DNA from: Phycisphaerales bacterium
GTDB taxonomy: Bacteria; Planctomycetota; Phycisphaerae; Phycisphaerales; UBA1924
DNA length: 64,000 nt
Assembly (NCBI GenBank): GCA_020849615.1
Contig: JADLFW010000005.1
Span: 1 to 64,000, forward strand
Direction of reading: 5' to 3'
Below are positions 1-8,158 of the stretch, one piece after another. Both the position numbers and the translations under genes were made by a program. A model generated the notes under the pieces. The model was not told where the DNA came from. It saw only the letters and a program-made list of their open reading frames with translations, and did not search any database. The first letter of the stretch is position 1; each line of letters starts with the position of its first letter.

Positions 1-83
1 ATCCCGATGATGTCCGACACATCCTCGGCGATCTCGGGCAGGTCAGCGCCCGCGGCGTACGTCGGCTTCCCAGAAAATGACAT
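1..83 (-). CDS. Probable phage major capsid protein, N-terminal fragment (runs off left edge)
   Basis: Only the first 27 codons are inside the window. Read from the ATG at 83 on the minus strand they give MSFSGKPTYAAGADLPEIAE followed by DVSDIIG, which resembles the start of SU10/DUF5309-type phage major capsid proteins. An AGAAAGG ribosome-binding site lies just upstream. The competing ATG at 87 runs into a stop after 14 codons. Its position after portal and scaffold-like genes on the same strand is where a capsid gene normally sits. The family call rests on a short stretch plus gene order, so it is tentative. Confidence 0.5.
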   Translation of the reverse strand, partial: MSFSGKPTYAAGADLPEIAEDVSDIIG

Positions 84-119
84 GCATGGTCCCTTTCTTG
101 TGAGTCTTCAGATCCCGTT

Positions 120-236
120 TTCTTCACTACAGAGGCGTAGAGAACACCGAAAGGACACGGCTTGAGGTAGAGCGGCTTTGCTGTTCCTGGTTTTGCCGTT
201 TCTTCTCTGAGTCTCTGCGCCGCTGTGGTGAACTTC
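120..236. repeat. Inverted pair of CACAGAGGCACAGAG-type dispersed repeats
   Basis: The left arm (about 121-153) contains TTCACTACAGAGGCGTAGAG and the right arm (about 201-234) contains its approximate reverse complement, ending CGCCGCTGTGGTGAAC. Together they could form a long imperfect hairpin in the gap between the scaffold-like and capsid genes. Related copies occur at 60921-60950 and, diverged and inside genes, at 45160-45194 and 57542-57590. Repeats of this kind are common in planctomycete and some other genomes. No transposase is present. Confidence 0.6.
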
Positions 237-240
237 GTCT

Positions 241-783
241 TCACATCGATCGCTTGCTGCGGAGGTAGCGCAGGAGGGCCCGGCGGTCGCCGCTCTCGCG
301 GGCCGCGCCGGCCAGGTCCGCGCCGGCCCGGCCCGGCTCGGTGATGGCGCTCATCGCCGAGGCGGCCGGCGCCGAGCGGAACAGGAACGGCTTGCGTCGC
401 CGCAGCTCCGCCACCGCATCCGCCGGCTCGGCATCGCCCGGGACAGCGCTCTCGGTGAGCAGCCGCGCGGTCTCGAGGTCGAGCACACCGGCCGCCATCA
501 GTTCGGCATCGATGGCCCGGCGTCGCTCGGCCTCGCCCAGCCCGGCGCGGGCCGCGACCAGCTGCGCCTCGAGGTCCTTGAGCTGCTCCTGGAACCGGGC
601 CTGGGCCTGCTCCAGCTTCTGCTCCGCGGCGATCGCCCGGCGCCGCCAGTTGAAGCCCTCACCGATGGCCGGGCCATCGCCACCCGGTCCGGTTCCGACG
701 GCCTCGGATCCTCCGCCCGTCCCGCCCCCACCCCCGCCCCCGGTCCCTCCCGTGCTCCCGCCTTCTCCCGGATCGCCCGGCAT
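241..783 (-). CDS. Phage scaffold-like coiled-coil protein
   Basis: 180 residues starting at the ATG at 783, chosen because AAGGAG lies 7-8 bases upstream; longer upstream reading has no support. Residues about 1-45 are Gly/Pro-rich and disordered. Residues about 50-115 form one long Ala/Glu/Arg/Gln helix (for example AAEQKLEQAQARFQEQLKDL) that should make a coiled coil. The tail is basic. Size, composition and the slot between portal and capsid genes match phage scaffolding proteins (the GP20-like type), which guide procapsid assembly and then leave. No catalytic motif is visible. Transcribed on the minus strand after the portal gene. Composition is like the host genes, with no sign of recent transfer. 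The function is inferred mainly from position and helix pattern. Confidence 0.5.
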   Translation of the reverse strand: MPGDPGEGGSTGGTGGGGGGGTGGGSEAVGTGPGGDGPAIGEGFNWRRRAIAAEQKLEQAQARFQEQLKDLEAQLVAARAGLGEAERRRAIDAELMAAGVLDLETARLLTESAVPGDAEPADAVAELRRRKPFLFRSAPAASAMSAITEPGRAGADLAGAARESGDRRALLRYLRSKRSM

Positions 784-896
784 GTGACTGCTCCTTGTGC
801 GCGGCGGCGCCGTGTCGATCGCGCCGGGCCCGGCCGCCGCCGCGGGCCCGCTCGCTTCCGTTTCGTTGCTGTGCTGCTTCCCTGCTCCGCTGCTTC

Positions 897-2417
897 CTAC
901 ACCACGCCCGGATCCTCCGGCGAGTAGCCCAGCTCCGCGAGGATGCGCTCGCGCGGGACGCCGAGCTTGAGCTTGCCCGAGGCGGCCTGGACCTGGTCGG
1001 CGAGGTCGACCGGCAGCGGGTCGGCCCACTCGAGGCGGACCCCGCGGTCGGAATCGTCGGTGCGCAGGGCGCCGGCGTGGTCGAGGGCCGCGAGAATGAA
1101 CCGGCACATCGCGGCGATGCCGCGCCCGTAGGTGACCCGCTTGCGGGCGGTCTTGCTGAGCACACCCATGAGCGTGATGCGCAGCGCGTTGGCGCTGGAG
1201 AGGTTGCCGATCTTGGCCCGGACGACCCCGCTGGCGATCGGCGGCACACCCGAGACCTTGTCGAGGGCCTCGCGGATCTCGAGGATGTGGGCGCGTTCCG
1301 CCGGCGAATCGGCATCGCCGCCGAAGGCCTCGACCGTCGCCTCGGTGTTGTCGGTGGACCAGATCTGCCCCGGGCCGACGCGGGCGTTCTCGAACCCGTC
1401 GATGCCCTTGGCGAGGTACATCTTGAAGCTCTGGAGGGTGACGCGGCTGGCCCGGTCGGAGAGCCGCGTGTTGAGCTCATCCTGGAGGGGGATCATGGGC
1501 TCCACCTCGCCGAGGCCTTCGTAGCTGAAGGGCTGCGAGATGTTCTGGATGTGGGCGATCGGGGGGGCATCGCCGGCCCACGGGGTGAGCGACTCATCGA
1601 TGAGCCGGCCATCCTCGTAGAGCTGGCGGCGGGCGCCATCCATGATCTCGGTGATGCCGCGCCGGGCCCGGCGGGGTGCTTCGCCCCGGCCCAGCAGACG
1701 CGAGAGGCGCCCGGCGGGGTCGATGGCGTTTTCATTGCGCTCGTAGTGGATGATGTACGCGGCGAAGCGGCGGTAGTCGGCGGGGTCGAGGATCGGGATG
1801 CCCCGGCGGGGCTCGATGACCTCGATGCGGAGGTCCTCGGCGATCCGGCGGAGCGAGTCCTCGCCTTCATCCTTCGCGCGGGCCGAGCCGGCCCGGAGGA
1901 GCAGATCGACGTGGCCGTGCACGTGGCCCAGCAGCGCCATGTCCTGCAGGAGCCCGATGCCGCCGGAGTTCTCCCAGACCAGGTCGAGGGCCCGCTCGAT
2001 GCGGCGGCGGAGGGTCTCATCCCGCGCGGTGCTCACGATCGTGACGGGCCGGGCGAACATGAAGTCCACCATGGCGTGGATGCGCCAGGCGATGTCGTTC
2101 TCGATCACGACTTCACGGCGGGCCCCGGCCCGGTCATCGCCGGAGGGGCTGCGGCCCACGAGCCTCGGCGGCAGGCCGACCTCCTGGGCGGAGCGGTACC
2201 ACCCGCCGGGCCGCGACCATCCCTCGCCCGGCCCGGCGCCGGGGTCATCCCCGAAGCCGCCGGGGGAGGCCGGGCCCACCGGCCGCAGCGGATTCCTGTA
2301 ATACGTCCAGAGCTTGTCCAGGCGCGGGAGCACCCGCGACCGGTGCTCGTCGATGACGAGCCCGAGCAACGCCTCATCGAGGCCGACGCCGGAAAACGCT
2401 GCGAGCCGGTAGGCCAT
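897..2417 (-). CDS. Phage portal protein (SPP1 Gp6-like)
   Basis: 506 residues. The start at 2417 (MAYRLAAFSG) is preferred over the upstream ATG at 2432 because GGAGGT lies 8 bases before it. Portal proteins form the dodecameric ring at one capsid vertex through which DNA is packaged and ejected. The N-terminal LDKLWTYYRNP, a central IPLQDELNTRLSDRASRVTL helix and the following SFKMYLAKGIDG region match the SPP1 Gp6-like portal pattern. Length is normal. A large-terminase gene would normally lie immediately upstream, but the next gene there is a 101-residue protein of no phage character followed by glmM. It is followed by scaffold-like and capsid-like genes. The reading frame is intact, so this is not an obvious wreck. 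It could belong to a prophage end, a gene-transfer agent or a domesticated capsid cluster. Confidence 0.8.
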   Translation of the reverse strand: MAYRLAAFSGVGLDEALLGLVIDEHRSRVLPRLDKLWTYYRNPLRPVGPASPGGFGDDPGAGPGEGWSRPGGWYRSAQEVGLPPRLVGRSPSGDDRAGARREVVIENDIAWRIHAMVDFMFARPVTIVSTARDETLRRRIERALDLVWENSGGIGLLQDMALLGHVHGHVDLLLRAGSARAKDEGEDSLRRIAEDLRIEVIEPRRGIPILDPADYRRFAAYIIHYERNENAIDPAGRLSRLLGRGEAPRRARRGITEIMDGARRQLYEDGRLIDESLTPWAGDAPPIAHIQNISQPFSYEGLGEVEPMIPLQDELNTRLSDRASRVTLQSFKMYLAKGIDGFENARVGPGQIWSTDNTEATVEAFGGDADSPAERAHILEIREALDKVSGVPPIASGVVRAKIGNLSSANALRITLMGVLSKTARKRVTYGRGIAAMCRFILAALDHAGALRTDDSDRGVRLEWADPLPVDLADQVQAASGKLKLGVPRERILAELGYSPEDPGVV

Positions 2418-2432
2418 GGGCCCGACCTCCAT

Positions 2433-2659
2433 CCCGAAAGACCGGGACGCATCCAGGCCCGGCGGCCCGTGCGTGCGTCCTTACCCCTCCGGCCCGCGCC
2501 CGCCGCTGCGCGCGCAACGGCGGCCCGTACGCGCGGCGATTCATCGCTGCAATCGCTGCGTTTCACGGCGGAAAAAATTTCGTGATTGAAATCAGCCGGG
2601 CCCGCGCGGCGAGCTCAATCCGCGCGCGCAGCGCCGGTGATGGGCCGTCCGCCCGGGGC
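2433..2659. other. Gap between the phage-like module and host genes
   Basis: No gene is seen. Most of the stretch is very G+C-rich, but 2571-2597 is an A+T-rich patch with a run of A that on the minus strand reads as a weak hairpin (GATTTC...GAAATT) followed by T residues. It may terminate the 2660-2965 gene. No integrase, tRNA or clear attachment duplication is visible here. Confidence 0.4.
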
Positions 2660-2965
2660 CTACTCGCTCAGGATCTCGACGTGCGAGTACTGGTCGAGGT
2701 TCACCACCACCATCTCGCCATCATCCTTGCGCAGCTCGAGGCGGTCGAGCCACAGGCGGTGGTCCTTGCTGTGGGCGTACCACGAGCCGGTCTTCTGCTG
2801 GCCGAACCGGAGGATCGTGCCTTCGACGGTCGAGCTGAACGTCCCGGTCTGGCGGGGCATCTGGCTGGTGATGCGCACCCGCATCCCCGGGCGGTAGTTG
2901 GCCTGCAGCACGGGGATCTGGGCTGGCAACGGGCCGGGGCTGGATGGAGAACTCGAGGTCGTCAT
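2660..2965 (-). CDS. Hypothetical protein, 101 residues
   Basis: The first 20 residues are Ser/Pro-rich. The rest is a compact domain with many beta-type residues (RPGMRVRITSQM, TVEGTILRFGQQKTGSWYAH, LWLDRLELRKDDGEMVVVNL) that looks like a small barrel, perhaps SH3- or OB-like. No signal peptide or membrane segment. It starts 25 bases after glmM ends on the same strand, so the two are probably cotranscribed. I do not recognise the family. It lies exactly where a terminase might be expected before a portal gene, but at 101 residues without Walker motifs it cannot be a large terminase. Most likely a small cytoplasmic host protein. Confidence 0.6.
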   Translation of the reverse strand: MTTSSSPSSPGPLPAQIPVLQANYRPGMRVRITSQMPRQTGTFSSTVEGTILRFGQQKTGSWYAHSKDHRLWLDRLELRKDDGEMVVVNLDQYSHVEILSE

Positions 2966-2990
2966 GGCGTGGTCATCCTACGCAGAATCA

Positions 2991-4409
2991 TCACCCCGCG
3001 ATCACCCGGGCCGCTTCATCGAGGATGCCCCGGGCCGCATCGGGGCTCGGCGCCTCGGCGATGAGGCGCATGATCGGCTCGGTGTTGCTGGCCCGGACGT
3101 GCAGCCAGGCCCGCCGGGCCTCGAAATCCACACGGACCCCATCCTGCAGGTCAATCCGCTCCGACTTGTAGGCCCGCGCGATCTTGTCCACCGCCGGGCG
3201 GGCCGCATCCTTCGACGGCAGGTCCACCTTGCGTTTCTCGATGGCGTACGCGGGCATGTCCCGGATGATGCCGCTGAGCGGGCGCTTCTCGCCCGTCTTG
3301 GCCATCAGCGCCAGCACGATCGCCATCGCCGAGAGCGAATCCCGGATGTACGTCACGGGCGGGAAGATCACGCCGCCGTTGCCCTCCCCGCCCATCAGGC
3401 AATGGTTGGACTTCATCGCCGCGACGACGTTGGCCTCGCCGACCGCGGTGCGGATGACCTTCGCCCCGTGACGGGCCGCCACATCATCGATCATCCGGCT
3501 GGTGCTCAGGTTCACGGCGACCGTCGCGCCGGGGGTGTGAGCCGAAGCGAGCAGGGCTTCGGCCGCCAGCACCAGCGTGTACTCCTCGCCGATGTATTCC
3601 CCCCGCTCATCGACGATCGCGAGGCGGTCGGCATCGGGGTCCTGCGCGAAGCCGATATCGGCCCCGGTGCGCTTCACGGCCTCGGCGAGGCTCCCGAGGT
3701 TCTCGCGGGTGGGCTCGGGGGTGTGCGGGAACAGGCCCGTCGCCTCGCCGCCGAGGTGCGTGAGCTGCTCGATGCCGAGGCTCTCGAGGAGGTGCCGGCC
3801 GGGCCCGGCTCCGGAGCAGTTGACCGAGTCGAGCACAACGTTGAAGCCGGCCTCGGCGATGTGGTCGATGTCGGCGATGTGGGCATCGACCGAGTCGAGC
3901 ACGTGCTTGACGTGGCGGATGGACGCCAGGTCATCCCGGGCCACCGTGCCCAGCGTGCGCCAGCCTTCAGAGCCCGCGCGGGACGACCTGAAGAGCTCAA
4001 TGATCTGGTTGGCCGAATCGGCATCGGGGGCGCAGGCATCGGGCTCGCGGGCGCCGGCCCGGCGGACGATCGCCTTGAGACCGTTCCACTGCTGGGGGTT
4101 ATGGCTCGCCGTGAGGACCATGCCGCCATCGGCGCGGTGCATGTCGGTGGCGAAGCCGACGGTCGGGGTCATGGCGATGCCCAGGTCGACGACATCACAG
4201 CCCGCGCCGAGCAGCCCGGCCATGGCGGCGTGCTTGATCATCTCGCCGCCCGCGCGGCCATCGCGGGCGAGAACGACGCGGGCCCGGCGCTGTCCCGCGC
4301 GGGCCCGGAGCCAGGCGCCGAAGGATCCGGCGAACCGGACGGCGATCTCGGGGGTGAGGGTCTCCCCCACCACGCCGCGGCACCCGCTCACACTCAACAT
4401 CAGCGTCAT
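2991..4409 (-). CDS. glmM: Phosphoglucosamine mutase / phosphohexomutase
   Basis: 472 residues from the ATG at 4409; a further 20 residues upstream (from 4469) are Pro-rich and not conserved-looking. The enzyme converts glucosamine-6-phosphate to glucosamine-1-phosphate for peptidoglycan and LPS precursors. All four phosphohexomutase landmarks are present: the phosphoserine loop TASHNP (Ser102), the Mg-binding loop DPDADR (from Asp257), the sugar-specificity loop GGEGNGG, and the C-terminal phosphate-binding RASNTEP. The sugar loop differs from the GGEQSGH of classical GlmM and is closer to archaeal-type or phosphomannomutase-like enzymes, so the substrate could be mannose-phosphate instead. 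No clear Shine-Dalgarno site precedes the start. Divergent from the pterin synthase gene, with about 100 bases shared between them. Confidence 0.85.
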   Translation of the reverse strand: MTLMLSVSGCRGVVGETLTPEIAVRFAGSFGAWLRARAGQRRARVVLARDGRAGGEMIKHAAMAGLLGAGCDVVDLGIAMTPTVGFATDMHRADGGMVLTASHNPQQWNGLKAIVRRAGAREPDACAPDADSANQIIELFRSSRAGSEGWRTLGTVARDDLASIRHVKHVLDSVDAHIADIDHIAEAGFNVVLDSVNCSGAGPGRHLLESLGIEQLTHLGGEATGLFPHTPEPTRENLGSLAEAVKRTGADIGFAQDPDADRLAIVDERGEYIGEEYTLVLAAEALLASAHTPGATVAVNLSTSRMIDDVAARHGAKVIRTAVGEANVVAAMKSNHCLMGGEGNGGVIFPPVTYIRDSLSAMAIVLALMAKTGEKRPLSGIIRDMPAYAIEKRKVDLPSKDAARPAVDKIARAYKSERIDLQDGVRVDFEARRAWLHVRASNTEPIMRLIAEAPSPDAARGILDEAARVIAG

Positions 4410-4507
4410 GCCCGAGGATATCGGGTGTCGGGGCCGGTGGGTGGGGGGTAGGGGGGTCGCGTTGGGCATCGGCCGTGAAGGTCCGCCCGTCCCCTATCCT
4501 TATCCAT

Positions 4508-4891
4508 ATGTACGAGCTGACGGTTGAGGCCGAGTTCTGCGCAGCCCATGCGCTGCTGATCTCCGGGCAGCGCGAGACCCTCCACGGCCACAACTGGCAC
4601 GTGACGGTGTGCGTGGCCGGAGGAATCCTTGATGACGATGGGCTGCTGTGCGACTTTCACACGGTGGAAGAGGTCCTGGCGGAGGTTATTGGACCCTTTC
4701 AGAACGCGAACCTCAACACCACCCCACCCTTCGACCGAGAGAACCCCAGCGCTGAGAACGTGGCCCGGCACATCGGCGTACAACTCTCCACCCGGCTCGA
4801 CCCGACGTTGTCTCCCCATGCCGGCGTGGCCTGGGTGCGTGTGACGGAAGCAACCCACTGCGCGGCGACCTACCGCCTGGCGAAACAATGA
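4508..4891 (+). CDS. 6-pyruvoyl-tetrahydropterin synthase family protein (QueD / PTPS-III type)
   Basis: 127 residues from the ATG at 4508, with TATCCT (4495-4500) as a possible -10 close upstream; a longer start at 4475 would begin inside that element. The family works on dihydroneopterin triphosphate, in queuosine (QueD) or folate (PTPS-III) synthesis. Zinc ligands are His14 (AAHAL), His26 and His28 (LHGHNW). The catalytic Cys that QueD enzymes carry four residues before HGH is Arg22 here, and Glu23 creates the motif ExxHGH (ETLHGH). That motif is the mark of PTPS-III proteins, which replace dihydroneopterin aldolase (FolB). The C-terminal TEATHCAATY carries a further active-site region. 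The stop overlaps the ppk start (ATGA), so the two are translationally coupled. Confidence 0.85.
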   Translation: MYELTVEAEFCAAHALLISGQRETLHGHNWHVTVCVAGGILDDDGLLCDFHTVEEVLAEVIGPFQNANLNTTPPFDRENPSAENVARHIGVQLSTRLDPTLSPHAGVAWVRVTEATHCAATYRLAKQ

Positions 4892-7128
4892 CCCCCGCCG
4901 AACCTCAACGCACCCCCGCCGGCCCGGGCGCCGGCCCGCTGCCTCCCGGCCCGCCGGTGACCCCGCCGCTCTCGCTGACGGTGCCGGACACCGCGCCGCG
5001 GACCGACGATCCCGACGATGCGATCTTCTTCAACAGGGATGTTTCGTGGCTGCAGTTCAACCGCCGCGTGCTGGCGCAGGCGGCGGATGACTCCATCCCG
5101 CTGCTGGAGCGCGTGCGGTTCCTGTCGATCTTCTCCTCCAACCTCGATGAGTTCTTCATGAAGCGGGTCGGGCTGCTGAAGCGCCAATCGCAGGCGAGCC
5201 CGAACACCCCCACCCCCGACGGGCTCACGCCCCGCAAGGCTCTGGTGGCCGTCCGCAGCCTGGTGGGCGACCTCCAGGCCGAGCAGTTCCGGATCTTCCG
5301 GGAGCTGATCGTGCCCGCGCTCGCGCGGGTCGACATCCACCTCCTCGCCTACGCCGACCTGCCCGCCGCCGACCGGCAGCGCCTCGACGACTGGTACCGG
5401 GCCAACGTCTTCCCGGCGCTCACCCCGCTCGCGGTCGACCCCGGGCACCGTTTCCCCTTCATCTCAAACCTTTCCGATAGCCTGGGTCTGGTCCTCTCCG
5501 AGGGCCGCGGCGAGGATGACCCGCGGCACTTCGCCCGCGTGAAAGTCCCCGGGGTGCTGCAGCGTTTCGTCCCGATCCCGGCCCGGGACGGGCGGCGCTC
5601 GTGCCGCTTCGTGGAGCTCTCCGACCTCGTCCGCCACAACCTCGATGACCTCTTCCCCGGCATGCAGGTGCACGAGCAGGCCCAGTTCCGCGTTACGCGC
5701 TCGGCGGGCATCCAGCGCGATGACCCGGTCGACCGAGCCGGCGGTGACAGCCTGATGACCTCCGTCGAAGAAGAGCTGCGGCAGCGCAAGTTCGCCCGGG
5801 CTGTGCGACTGGAAATCGAGCCCGATGCCTCCCCGTCGATGCTCCGGCTTCTGCTCGACAAGCTCAACCTCGACCAGCAGGATGTCTACGAGCAGCCGGG
5901 CCCGATGGACTACACCGCGCTCAACGAGATCGCCGACATCGACCGGCCCGACCTGCGGTTCAGGCCGTGGAAGCCGGTGGTGCCCGCGCGTCTGCGCGGC
6001 ACCGACAAGACGGGCTTCTTCGCCGCGATCCGCAAGCAGGACATCCTCGTCCACCACCCCTACGAGAGCTTCAACGCCTCCGTCGAGCGGTTCATCGCCG
6101 CCGCCGCCGCCGACCCCGACGTCATCACGATCAAGCAGACCCTCTACCGCACCAGCCGCGACTCCCCGTTCATCGAGACGCTCATCCGGGCCGCCGAAGC
6201 AGGCAAGCAGGTGGCGTGCCTGGTCGAGCTCCGGGCCCGGTTCGATGAGGGGCCCAACGTGCGCTTCGCCCGCCAGCTCGAGAAGGCCGGCGTGCACGTT
6301 GCCTACGGCGTCGTCGGTCTCAAGACCCACTGCAAGACGAGCCTGGTCGTCCGCAAGGAGCGCTCGGGTCTTCGCTGCTACGCGCACATCGGCACCGGCA
6401 ACTACAACCCCAAGACGGCCCAGCTCTACACCGACCTGGGGCTGCTCACCTGCGAACCCGCCATCACCACCGACTGCGTCAGCCTCTTCAACTACCTGAC
6501 GGGCCTGGCCGCGACACAGTCCTACGGCCAGCTGCTGGTCGCCCCCTTCAACATGCGGGCCAAGTTCAACCAGCTCATCGAGCGCGAGATCGAGCACGCC
6601 CGCCGGGCCCGGAAGAAGGGCAAGGGCCCGGGCGGCCGCATCATCGCCAAGATCAACAGCCTGGAGGACCGCGACATCACGCAGCGGCTTTATGCCGCCA
6701 GCCGCGAGGGTGTGCAGATCACGCTCATCGTCCGCGGATTCTGCTGCCTGCGGCCCGGCTTCCCCGGCACATCGGAGAACATCCGCGTGATGTCGGTGGT
6801 GGGCCGGTTCCTGGAGCACTCGCGTGTCTTCCATTTCGGCGGCGGCTCCGAGGACCCCCTGGACGGCGACTGGTACATCGGCAGCGCCGACTGGATGTAC
6901 CGCAACCTCTCCAACCGCGTCGAGGCCGCCGTGCCCGTCCGCGAGCCCGAGGCCCGCCGCAGGCTGTGGCGCCTTATCGAGGTCATGCTCGCCGACCACA
7001 GCCGGGCCTGGGACCTCAATACCGACGGCACGTACACGCCCCGCAAGGTGCCGGCCGATGCGCCGGCGGATTCGCCCACCGCGATCGGCACGTTCGACAC
7101 GCTGATGCGCGACACGGCCGAGAGCTGA
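4888..7128 (+). CDS. ppk1: Polyphosphate kinase 1
   Basis: 746 residues. Makes long-chain polyphosphate reversibly from ATP. The PPK1 N-terminal helical domain begins FFNRDVSWLQFNRRVL, followed by the head domain (FLSIFSSNLDEFFMKRVG) and two phospholipase-D-like catalytic domains. The phosphorylated His is His481 in GLKTHCKTSL, and the second conserved His is His649 in RVFHFGGG. The first 40 residues are a Pro-rich leader not normally seen. The start ATG overlaps the stop of the preceding pterin gene and has no ribosome-binding site of its own, so it depends on translational coupling. Length is slightly above the usual 690-720 because of that leader. No ppx gene is adjacent. Confidence 0.95.
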   Translation: MTPAEPQRTPAGPGAGPLPPGPPVTPPLSLTVPDTAPRTDDPDDAIFFNRDVSWLQFNRRVLAQAADDSIPLLERVRFLSIFSSNLDEFFMKRVGLLKRQSQASPNTPTPDGLTPRKALVAVRSLVGDLQAEQFRIFRELIVPALARVDIHLLAYADLPAADRQRLDDWYRANVFPALTPLAVDPGHRFPFISNLSDSLGLVLSEGRGEDDPRHFARVKVPGVLQRFVPIPARDGRRSCRFVELSDLVRHNLDDLFPGMQVHEQAQFRVTRSAGIQRDDPVDRAGGDSLMTSVEEELRQRKFARAVRLEIEPDASPSMLRLLLDKLNLDQQDVYEQPGPMDYTALNEIADIDRPDLRFRPWKPVVPARLRGTDKTGFFAAIRKQDILVHHPYESFNASVERFIAAAAADPDVITIKQTLYRTSRDSPFIETLIRAAEAGKQVACLVELRARFDEGPNVRFARQLEKAGVHVAYGVVGLKTHCKTSLVVRKERSGLRCYAHIGTGNYNPKTAQLYTDLGLLTCEPAITTDCVSLFNYLTGLAATQSYGQLLVAPFNMRAKFNQLIEREIEHARRARKKGKGPGGRIIAKINSLEDRDITQRLYAASREGVQITLIVRGFCCLRPGFPGTSENIRVMSVVGRFLEHSRVFHFGGGSEDPLDGDWYIGSADWMYRNLSNRVEAAVPVREPEARRRLWRLIEVMLADHSRAWDLNTDGTYTPRKVPADAPADSPTAIGTFDTLMRDTAES

Positions 7129-7141
7129 GCCCGTCCATCGC

Positions 7142-8158
7142 ATGCGCTACCGAACCCGCGCGATCCTGGCGTACTGGCTGGCGCAGACGCTCATCCTGCT
7201 GCTGCTGGGCCCGGTGCTGATCAGCGAGAACCCGCTGGACGGGCTGACGGACGTGCCGCGGGCGCTCCTCGAGCCGGGCTACCTGATCTGGGCGCTACCC
7301 ATCATCCTGGGCATCATGTGCATGCAGGCGGCGTTCATGCGGCCCGTCATGGCGCCGGGGCTGCGGGCCTCGGGGGGCGGCTGGCGGGCGCGGCTGATCT
7401 CGCTGGCCGGGCATGTCGGCTCGGCCGCGGCGCTGTCGTTCGGGCTGGCGATTGTGCTGACGGTGCTGAAGTTCGTGGCGGAGGAGATGCTGGGCCGGCT
7501 GCTGGTCTACGGGTCGTCGGACGACGAGGTCGCGTTCTTTCTCGTCATCTTCCTCGTCGGCACGGGCCTGCTGACACCCGTGCTCGCGTGGCGCTGCCGC
7601 CGCGGCGCCCCGGTGTGGATGAGCCTCGCCGTCGCCGGGCTGGCGATCGCGGCGCTCGTGTCCGCACTCGCGTTCGCCGTGATGGAGTTGTACGAGCAGA
7701 TCGCGGGCGGTGATGTCGAGGAAACCACTCTGGCGTGGATCGTGCTGGCGCCGGTGCTGGTCACGTGGCCCGTCGCGACGCCCCTGCTGATCGCGTTCGT
7801 GCGCCGCGGCGACCGCGACAGCCGCCTGGCGCGGATCTCGTCGATGCTCTTCCTGGGCACCGCGATCGAGACCGCCGCGATCCTGCCGCTGGACATCGTC
7901 GTGCGCCGCCGCTCCAACTGCTATTGCGGCGAGGGGACGTTCTGGAGCCTGGTGCTGCTGGGTTCGGTGGGGCTGTTCGCGCTGGGCCCGGCCGTGTACC
8001 TGCTGCCCCTGGGAAAGCGGAGGCGGCGGTGGCTCAACGGATGCTGCGAGGTGTGCGGCTACGACATGCGGGCGACGCCCCGGGCCGAGCGCTGCCCGGA
8101 GTGCGGCGCCGGGTGGCGGGCCCCCGCTAGCCCCGCCGACGGGCCGACAGCCCGATGA
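7142..8158 (+). CDS. Integral membrane protein with C-terminal zinc ribbon
   Basis: 338 residues, starting 14 bases after ppk1. About seven hydrophobic segments fill residues 8-290 (for example IWALPIILGIMCMQAAFM and SLVLLGSVGLFALGPAVYLL). The last 40 residues carry CEVCGYDMRATP...RCPECGAGW, a four-Cys zinc ribbon facing the cytoplasm. The same ribbon style occurs at the N-terminus of the two paralogues at 12963-14144 and 14832-16172. Function unknown. Its last 32 bases overlap the end of the convergent gene at 8127-8735, so the two transcripts must be complementary at their 3' ends. Confidence 0.8.
   Translation: MRYRTRAILAYWLAQTLILLLLGPVLISENPLDGLTDVPRALLEPGYLIWALPIILGIMCMQAAFMRPVMAPGLRASGGGWRARLISLAGHVGSAAALSFGLAIVLTVLKFVAEEMLGRLLVYGSSDDEVAFFLVIFLVGTGLLTPVLAWRCRRGAPVWMSLAVAGLAIAALVSALAFAVMELYEQIAGGDVEETTLAWIVLAPVLVTWPVATPLLIAFVRRGDRDSRLARISSMLFLGTAIETAAILPLDIVVRRRSNCYCGEGTFWSLVLLGSVGLFALGPAVYLLPLGKRRRRWLNGCCEVCGYDMRATPRAERCPECGAGWRAPASPADGPTAR

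Noticed and set aside
2415..2434. ATG at 2432 as the portal protein start
   Set aside because: The GGAGGT that begins inside that start codon's frame is correctly spaced for the ATG at 2417 instead.
2433..2659. Attachment site of a prophage at the right end of the capsid genes
   Set aside because: No tRNA, no direct repeat partner within the window and no integrase; only an A+T-rich patch is present.
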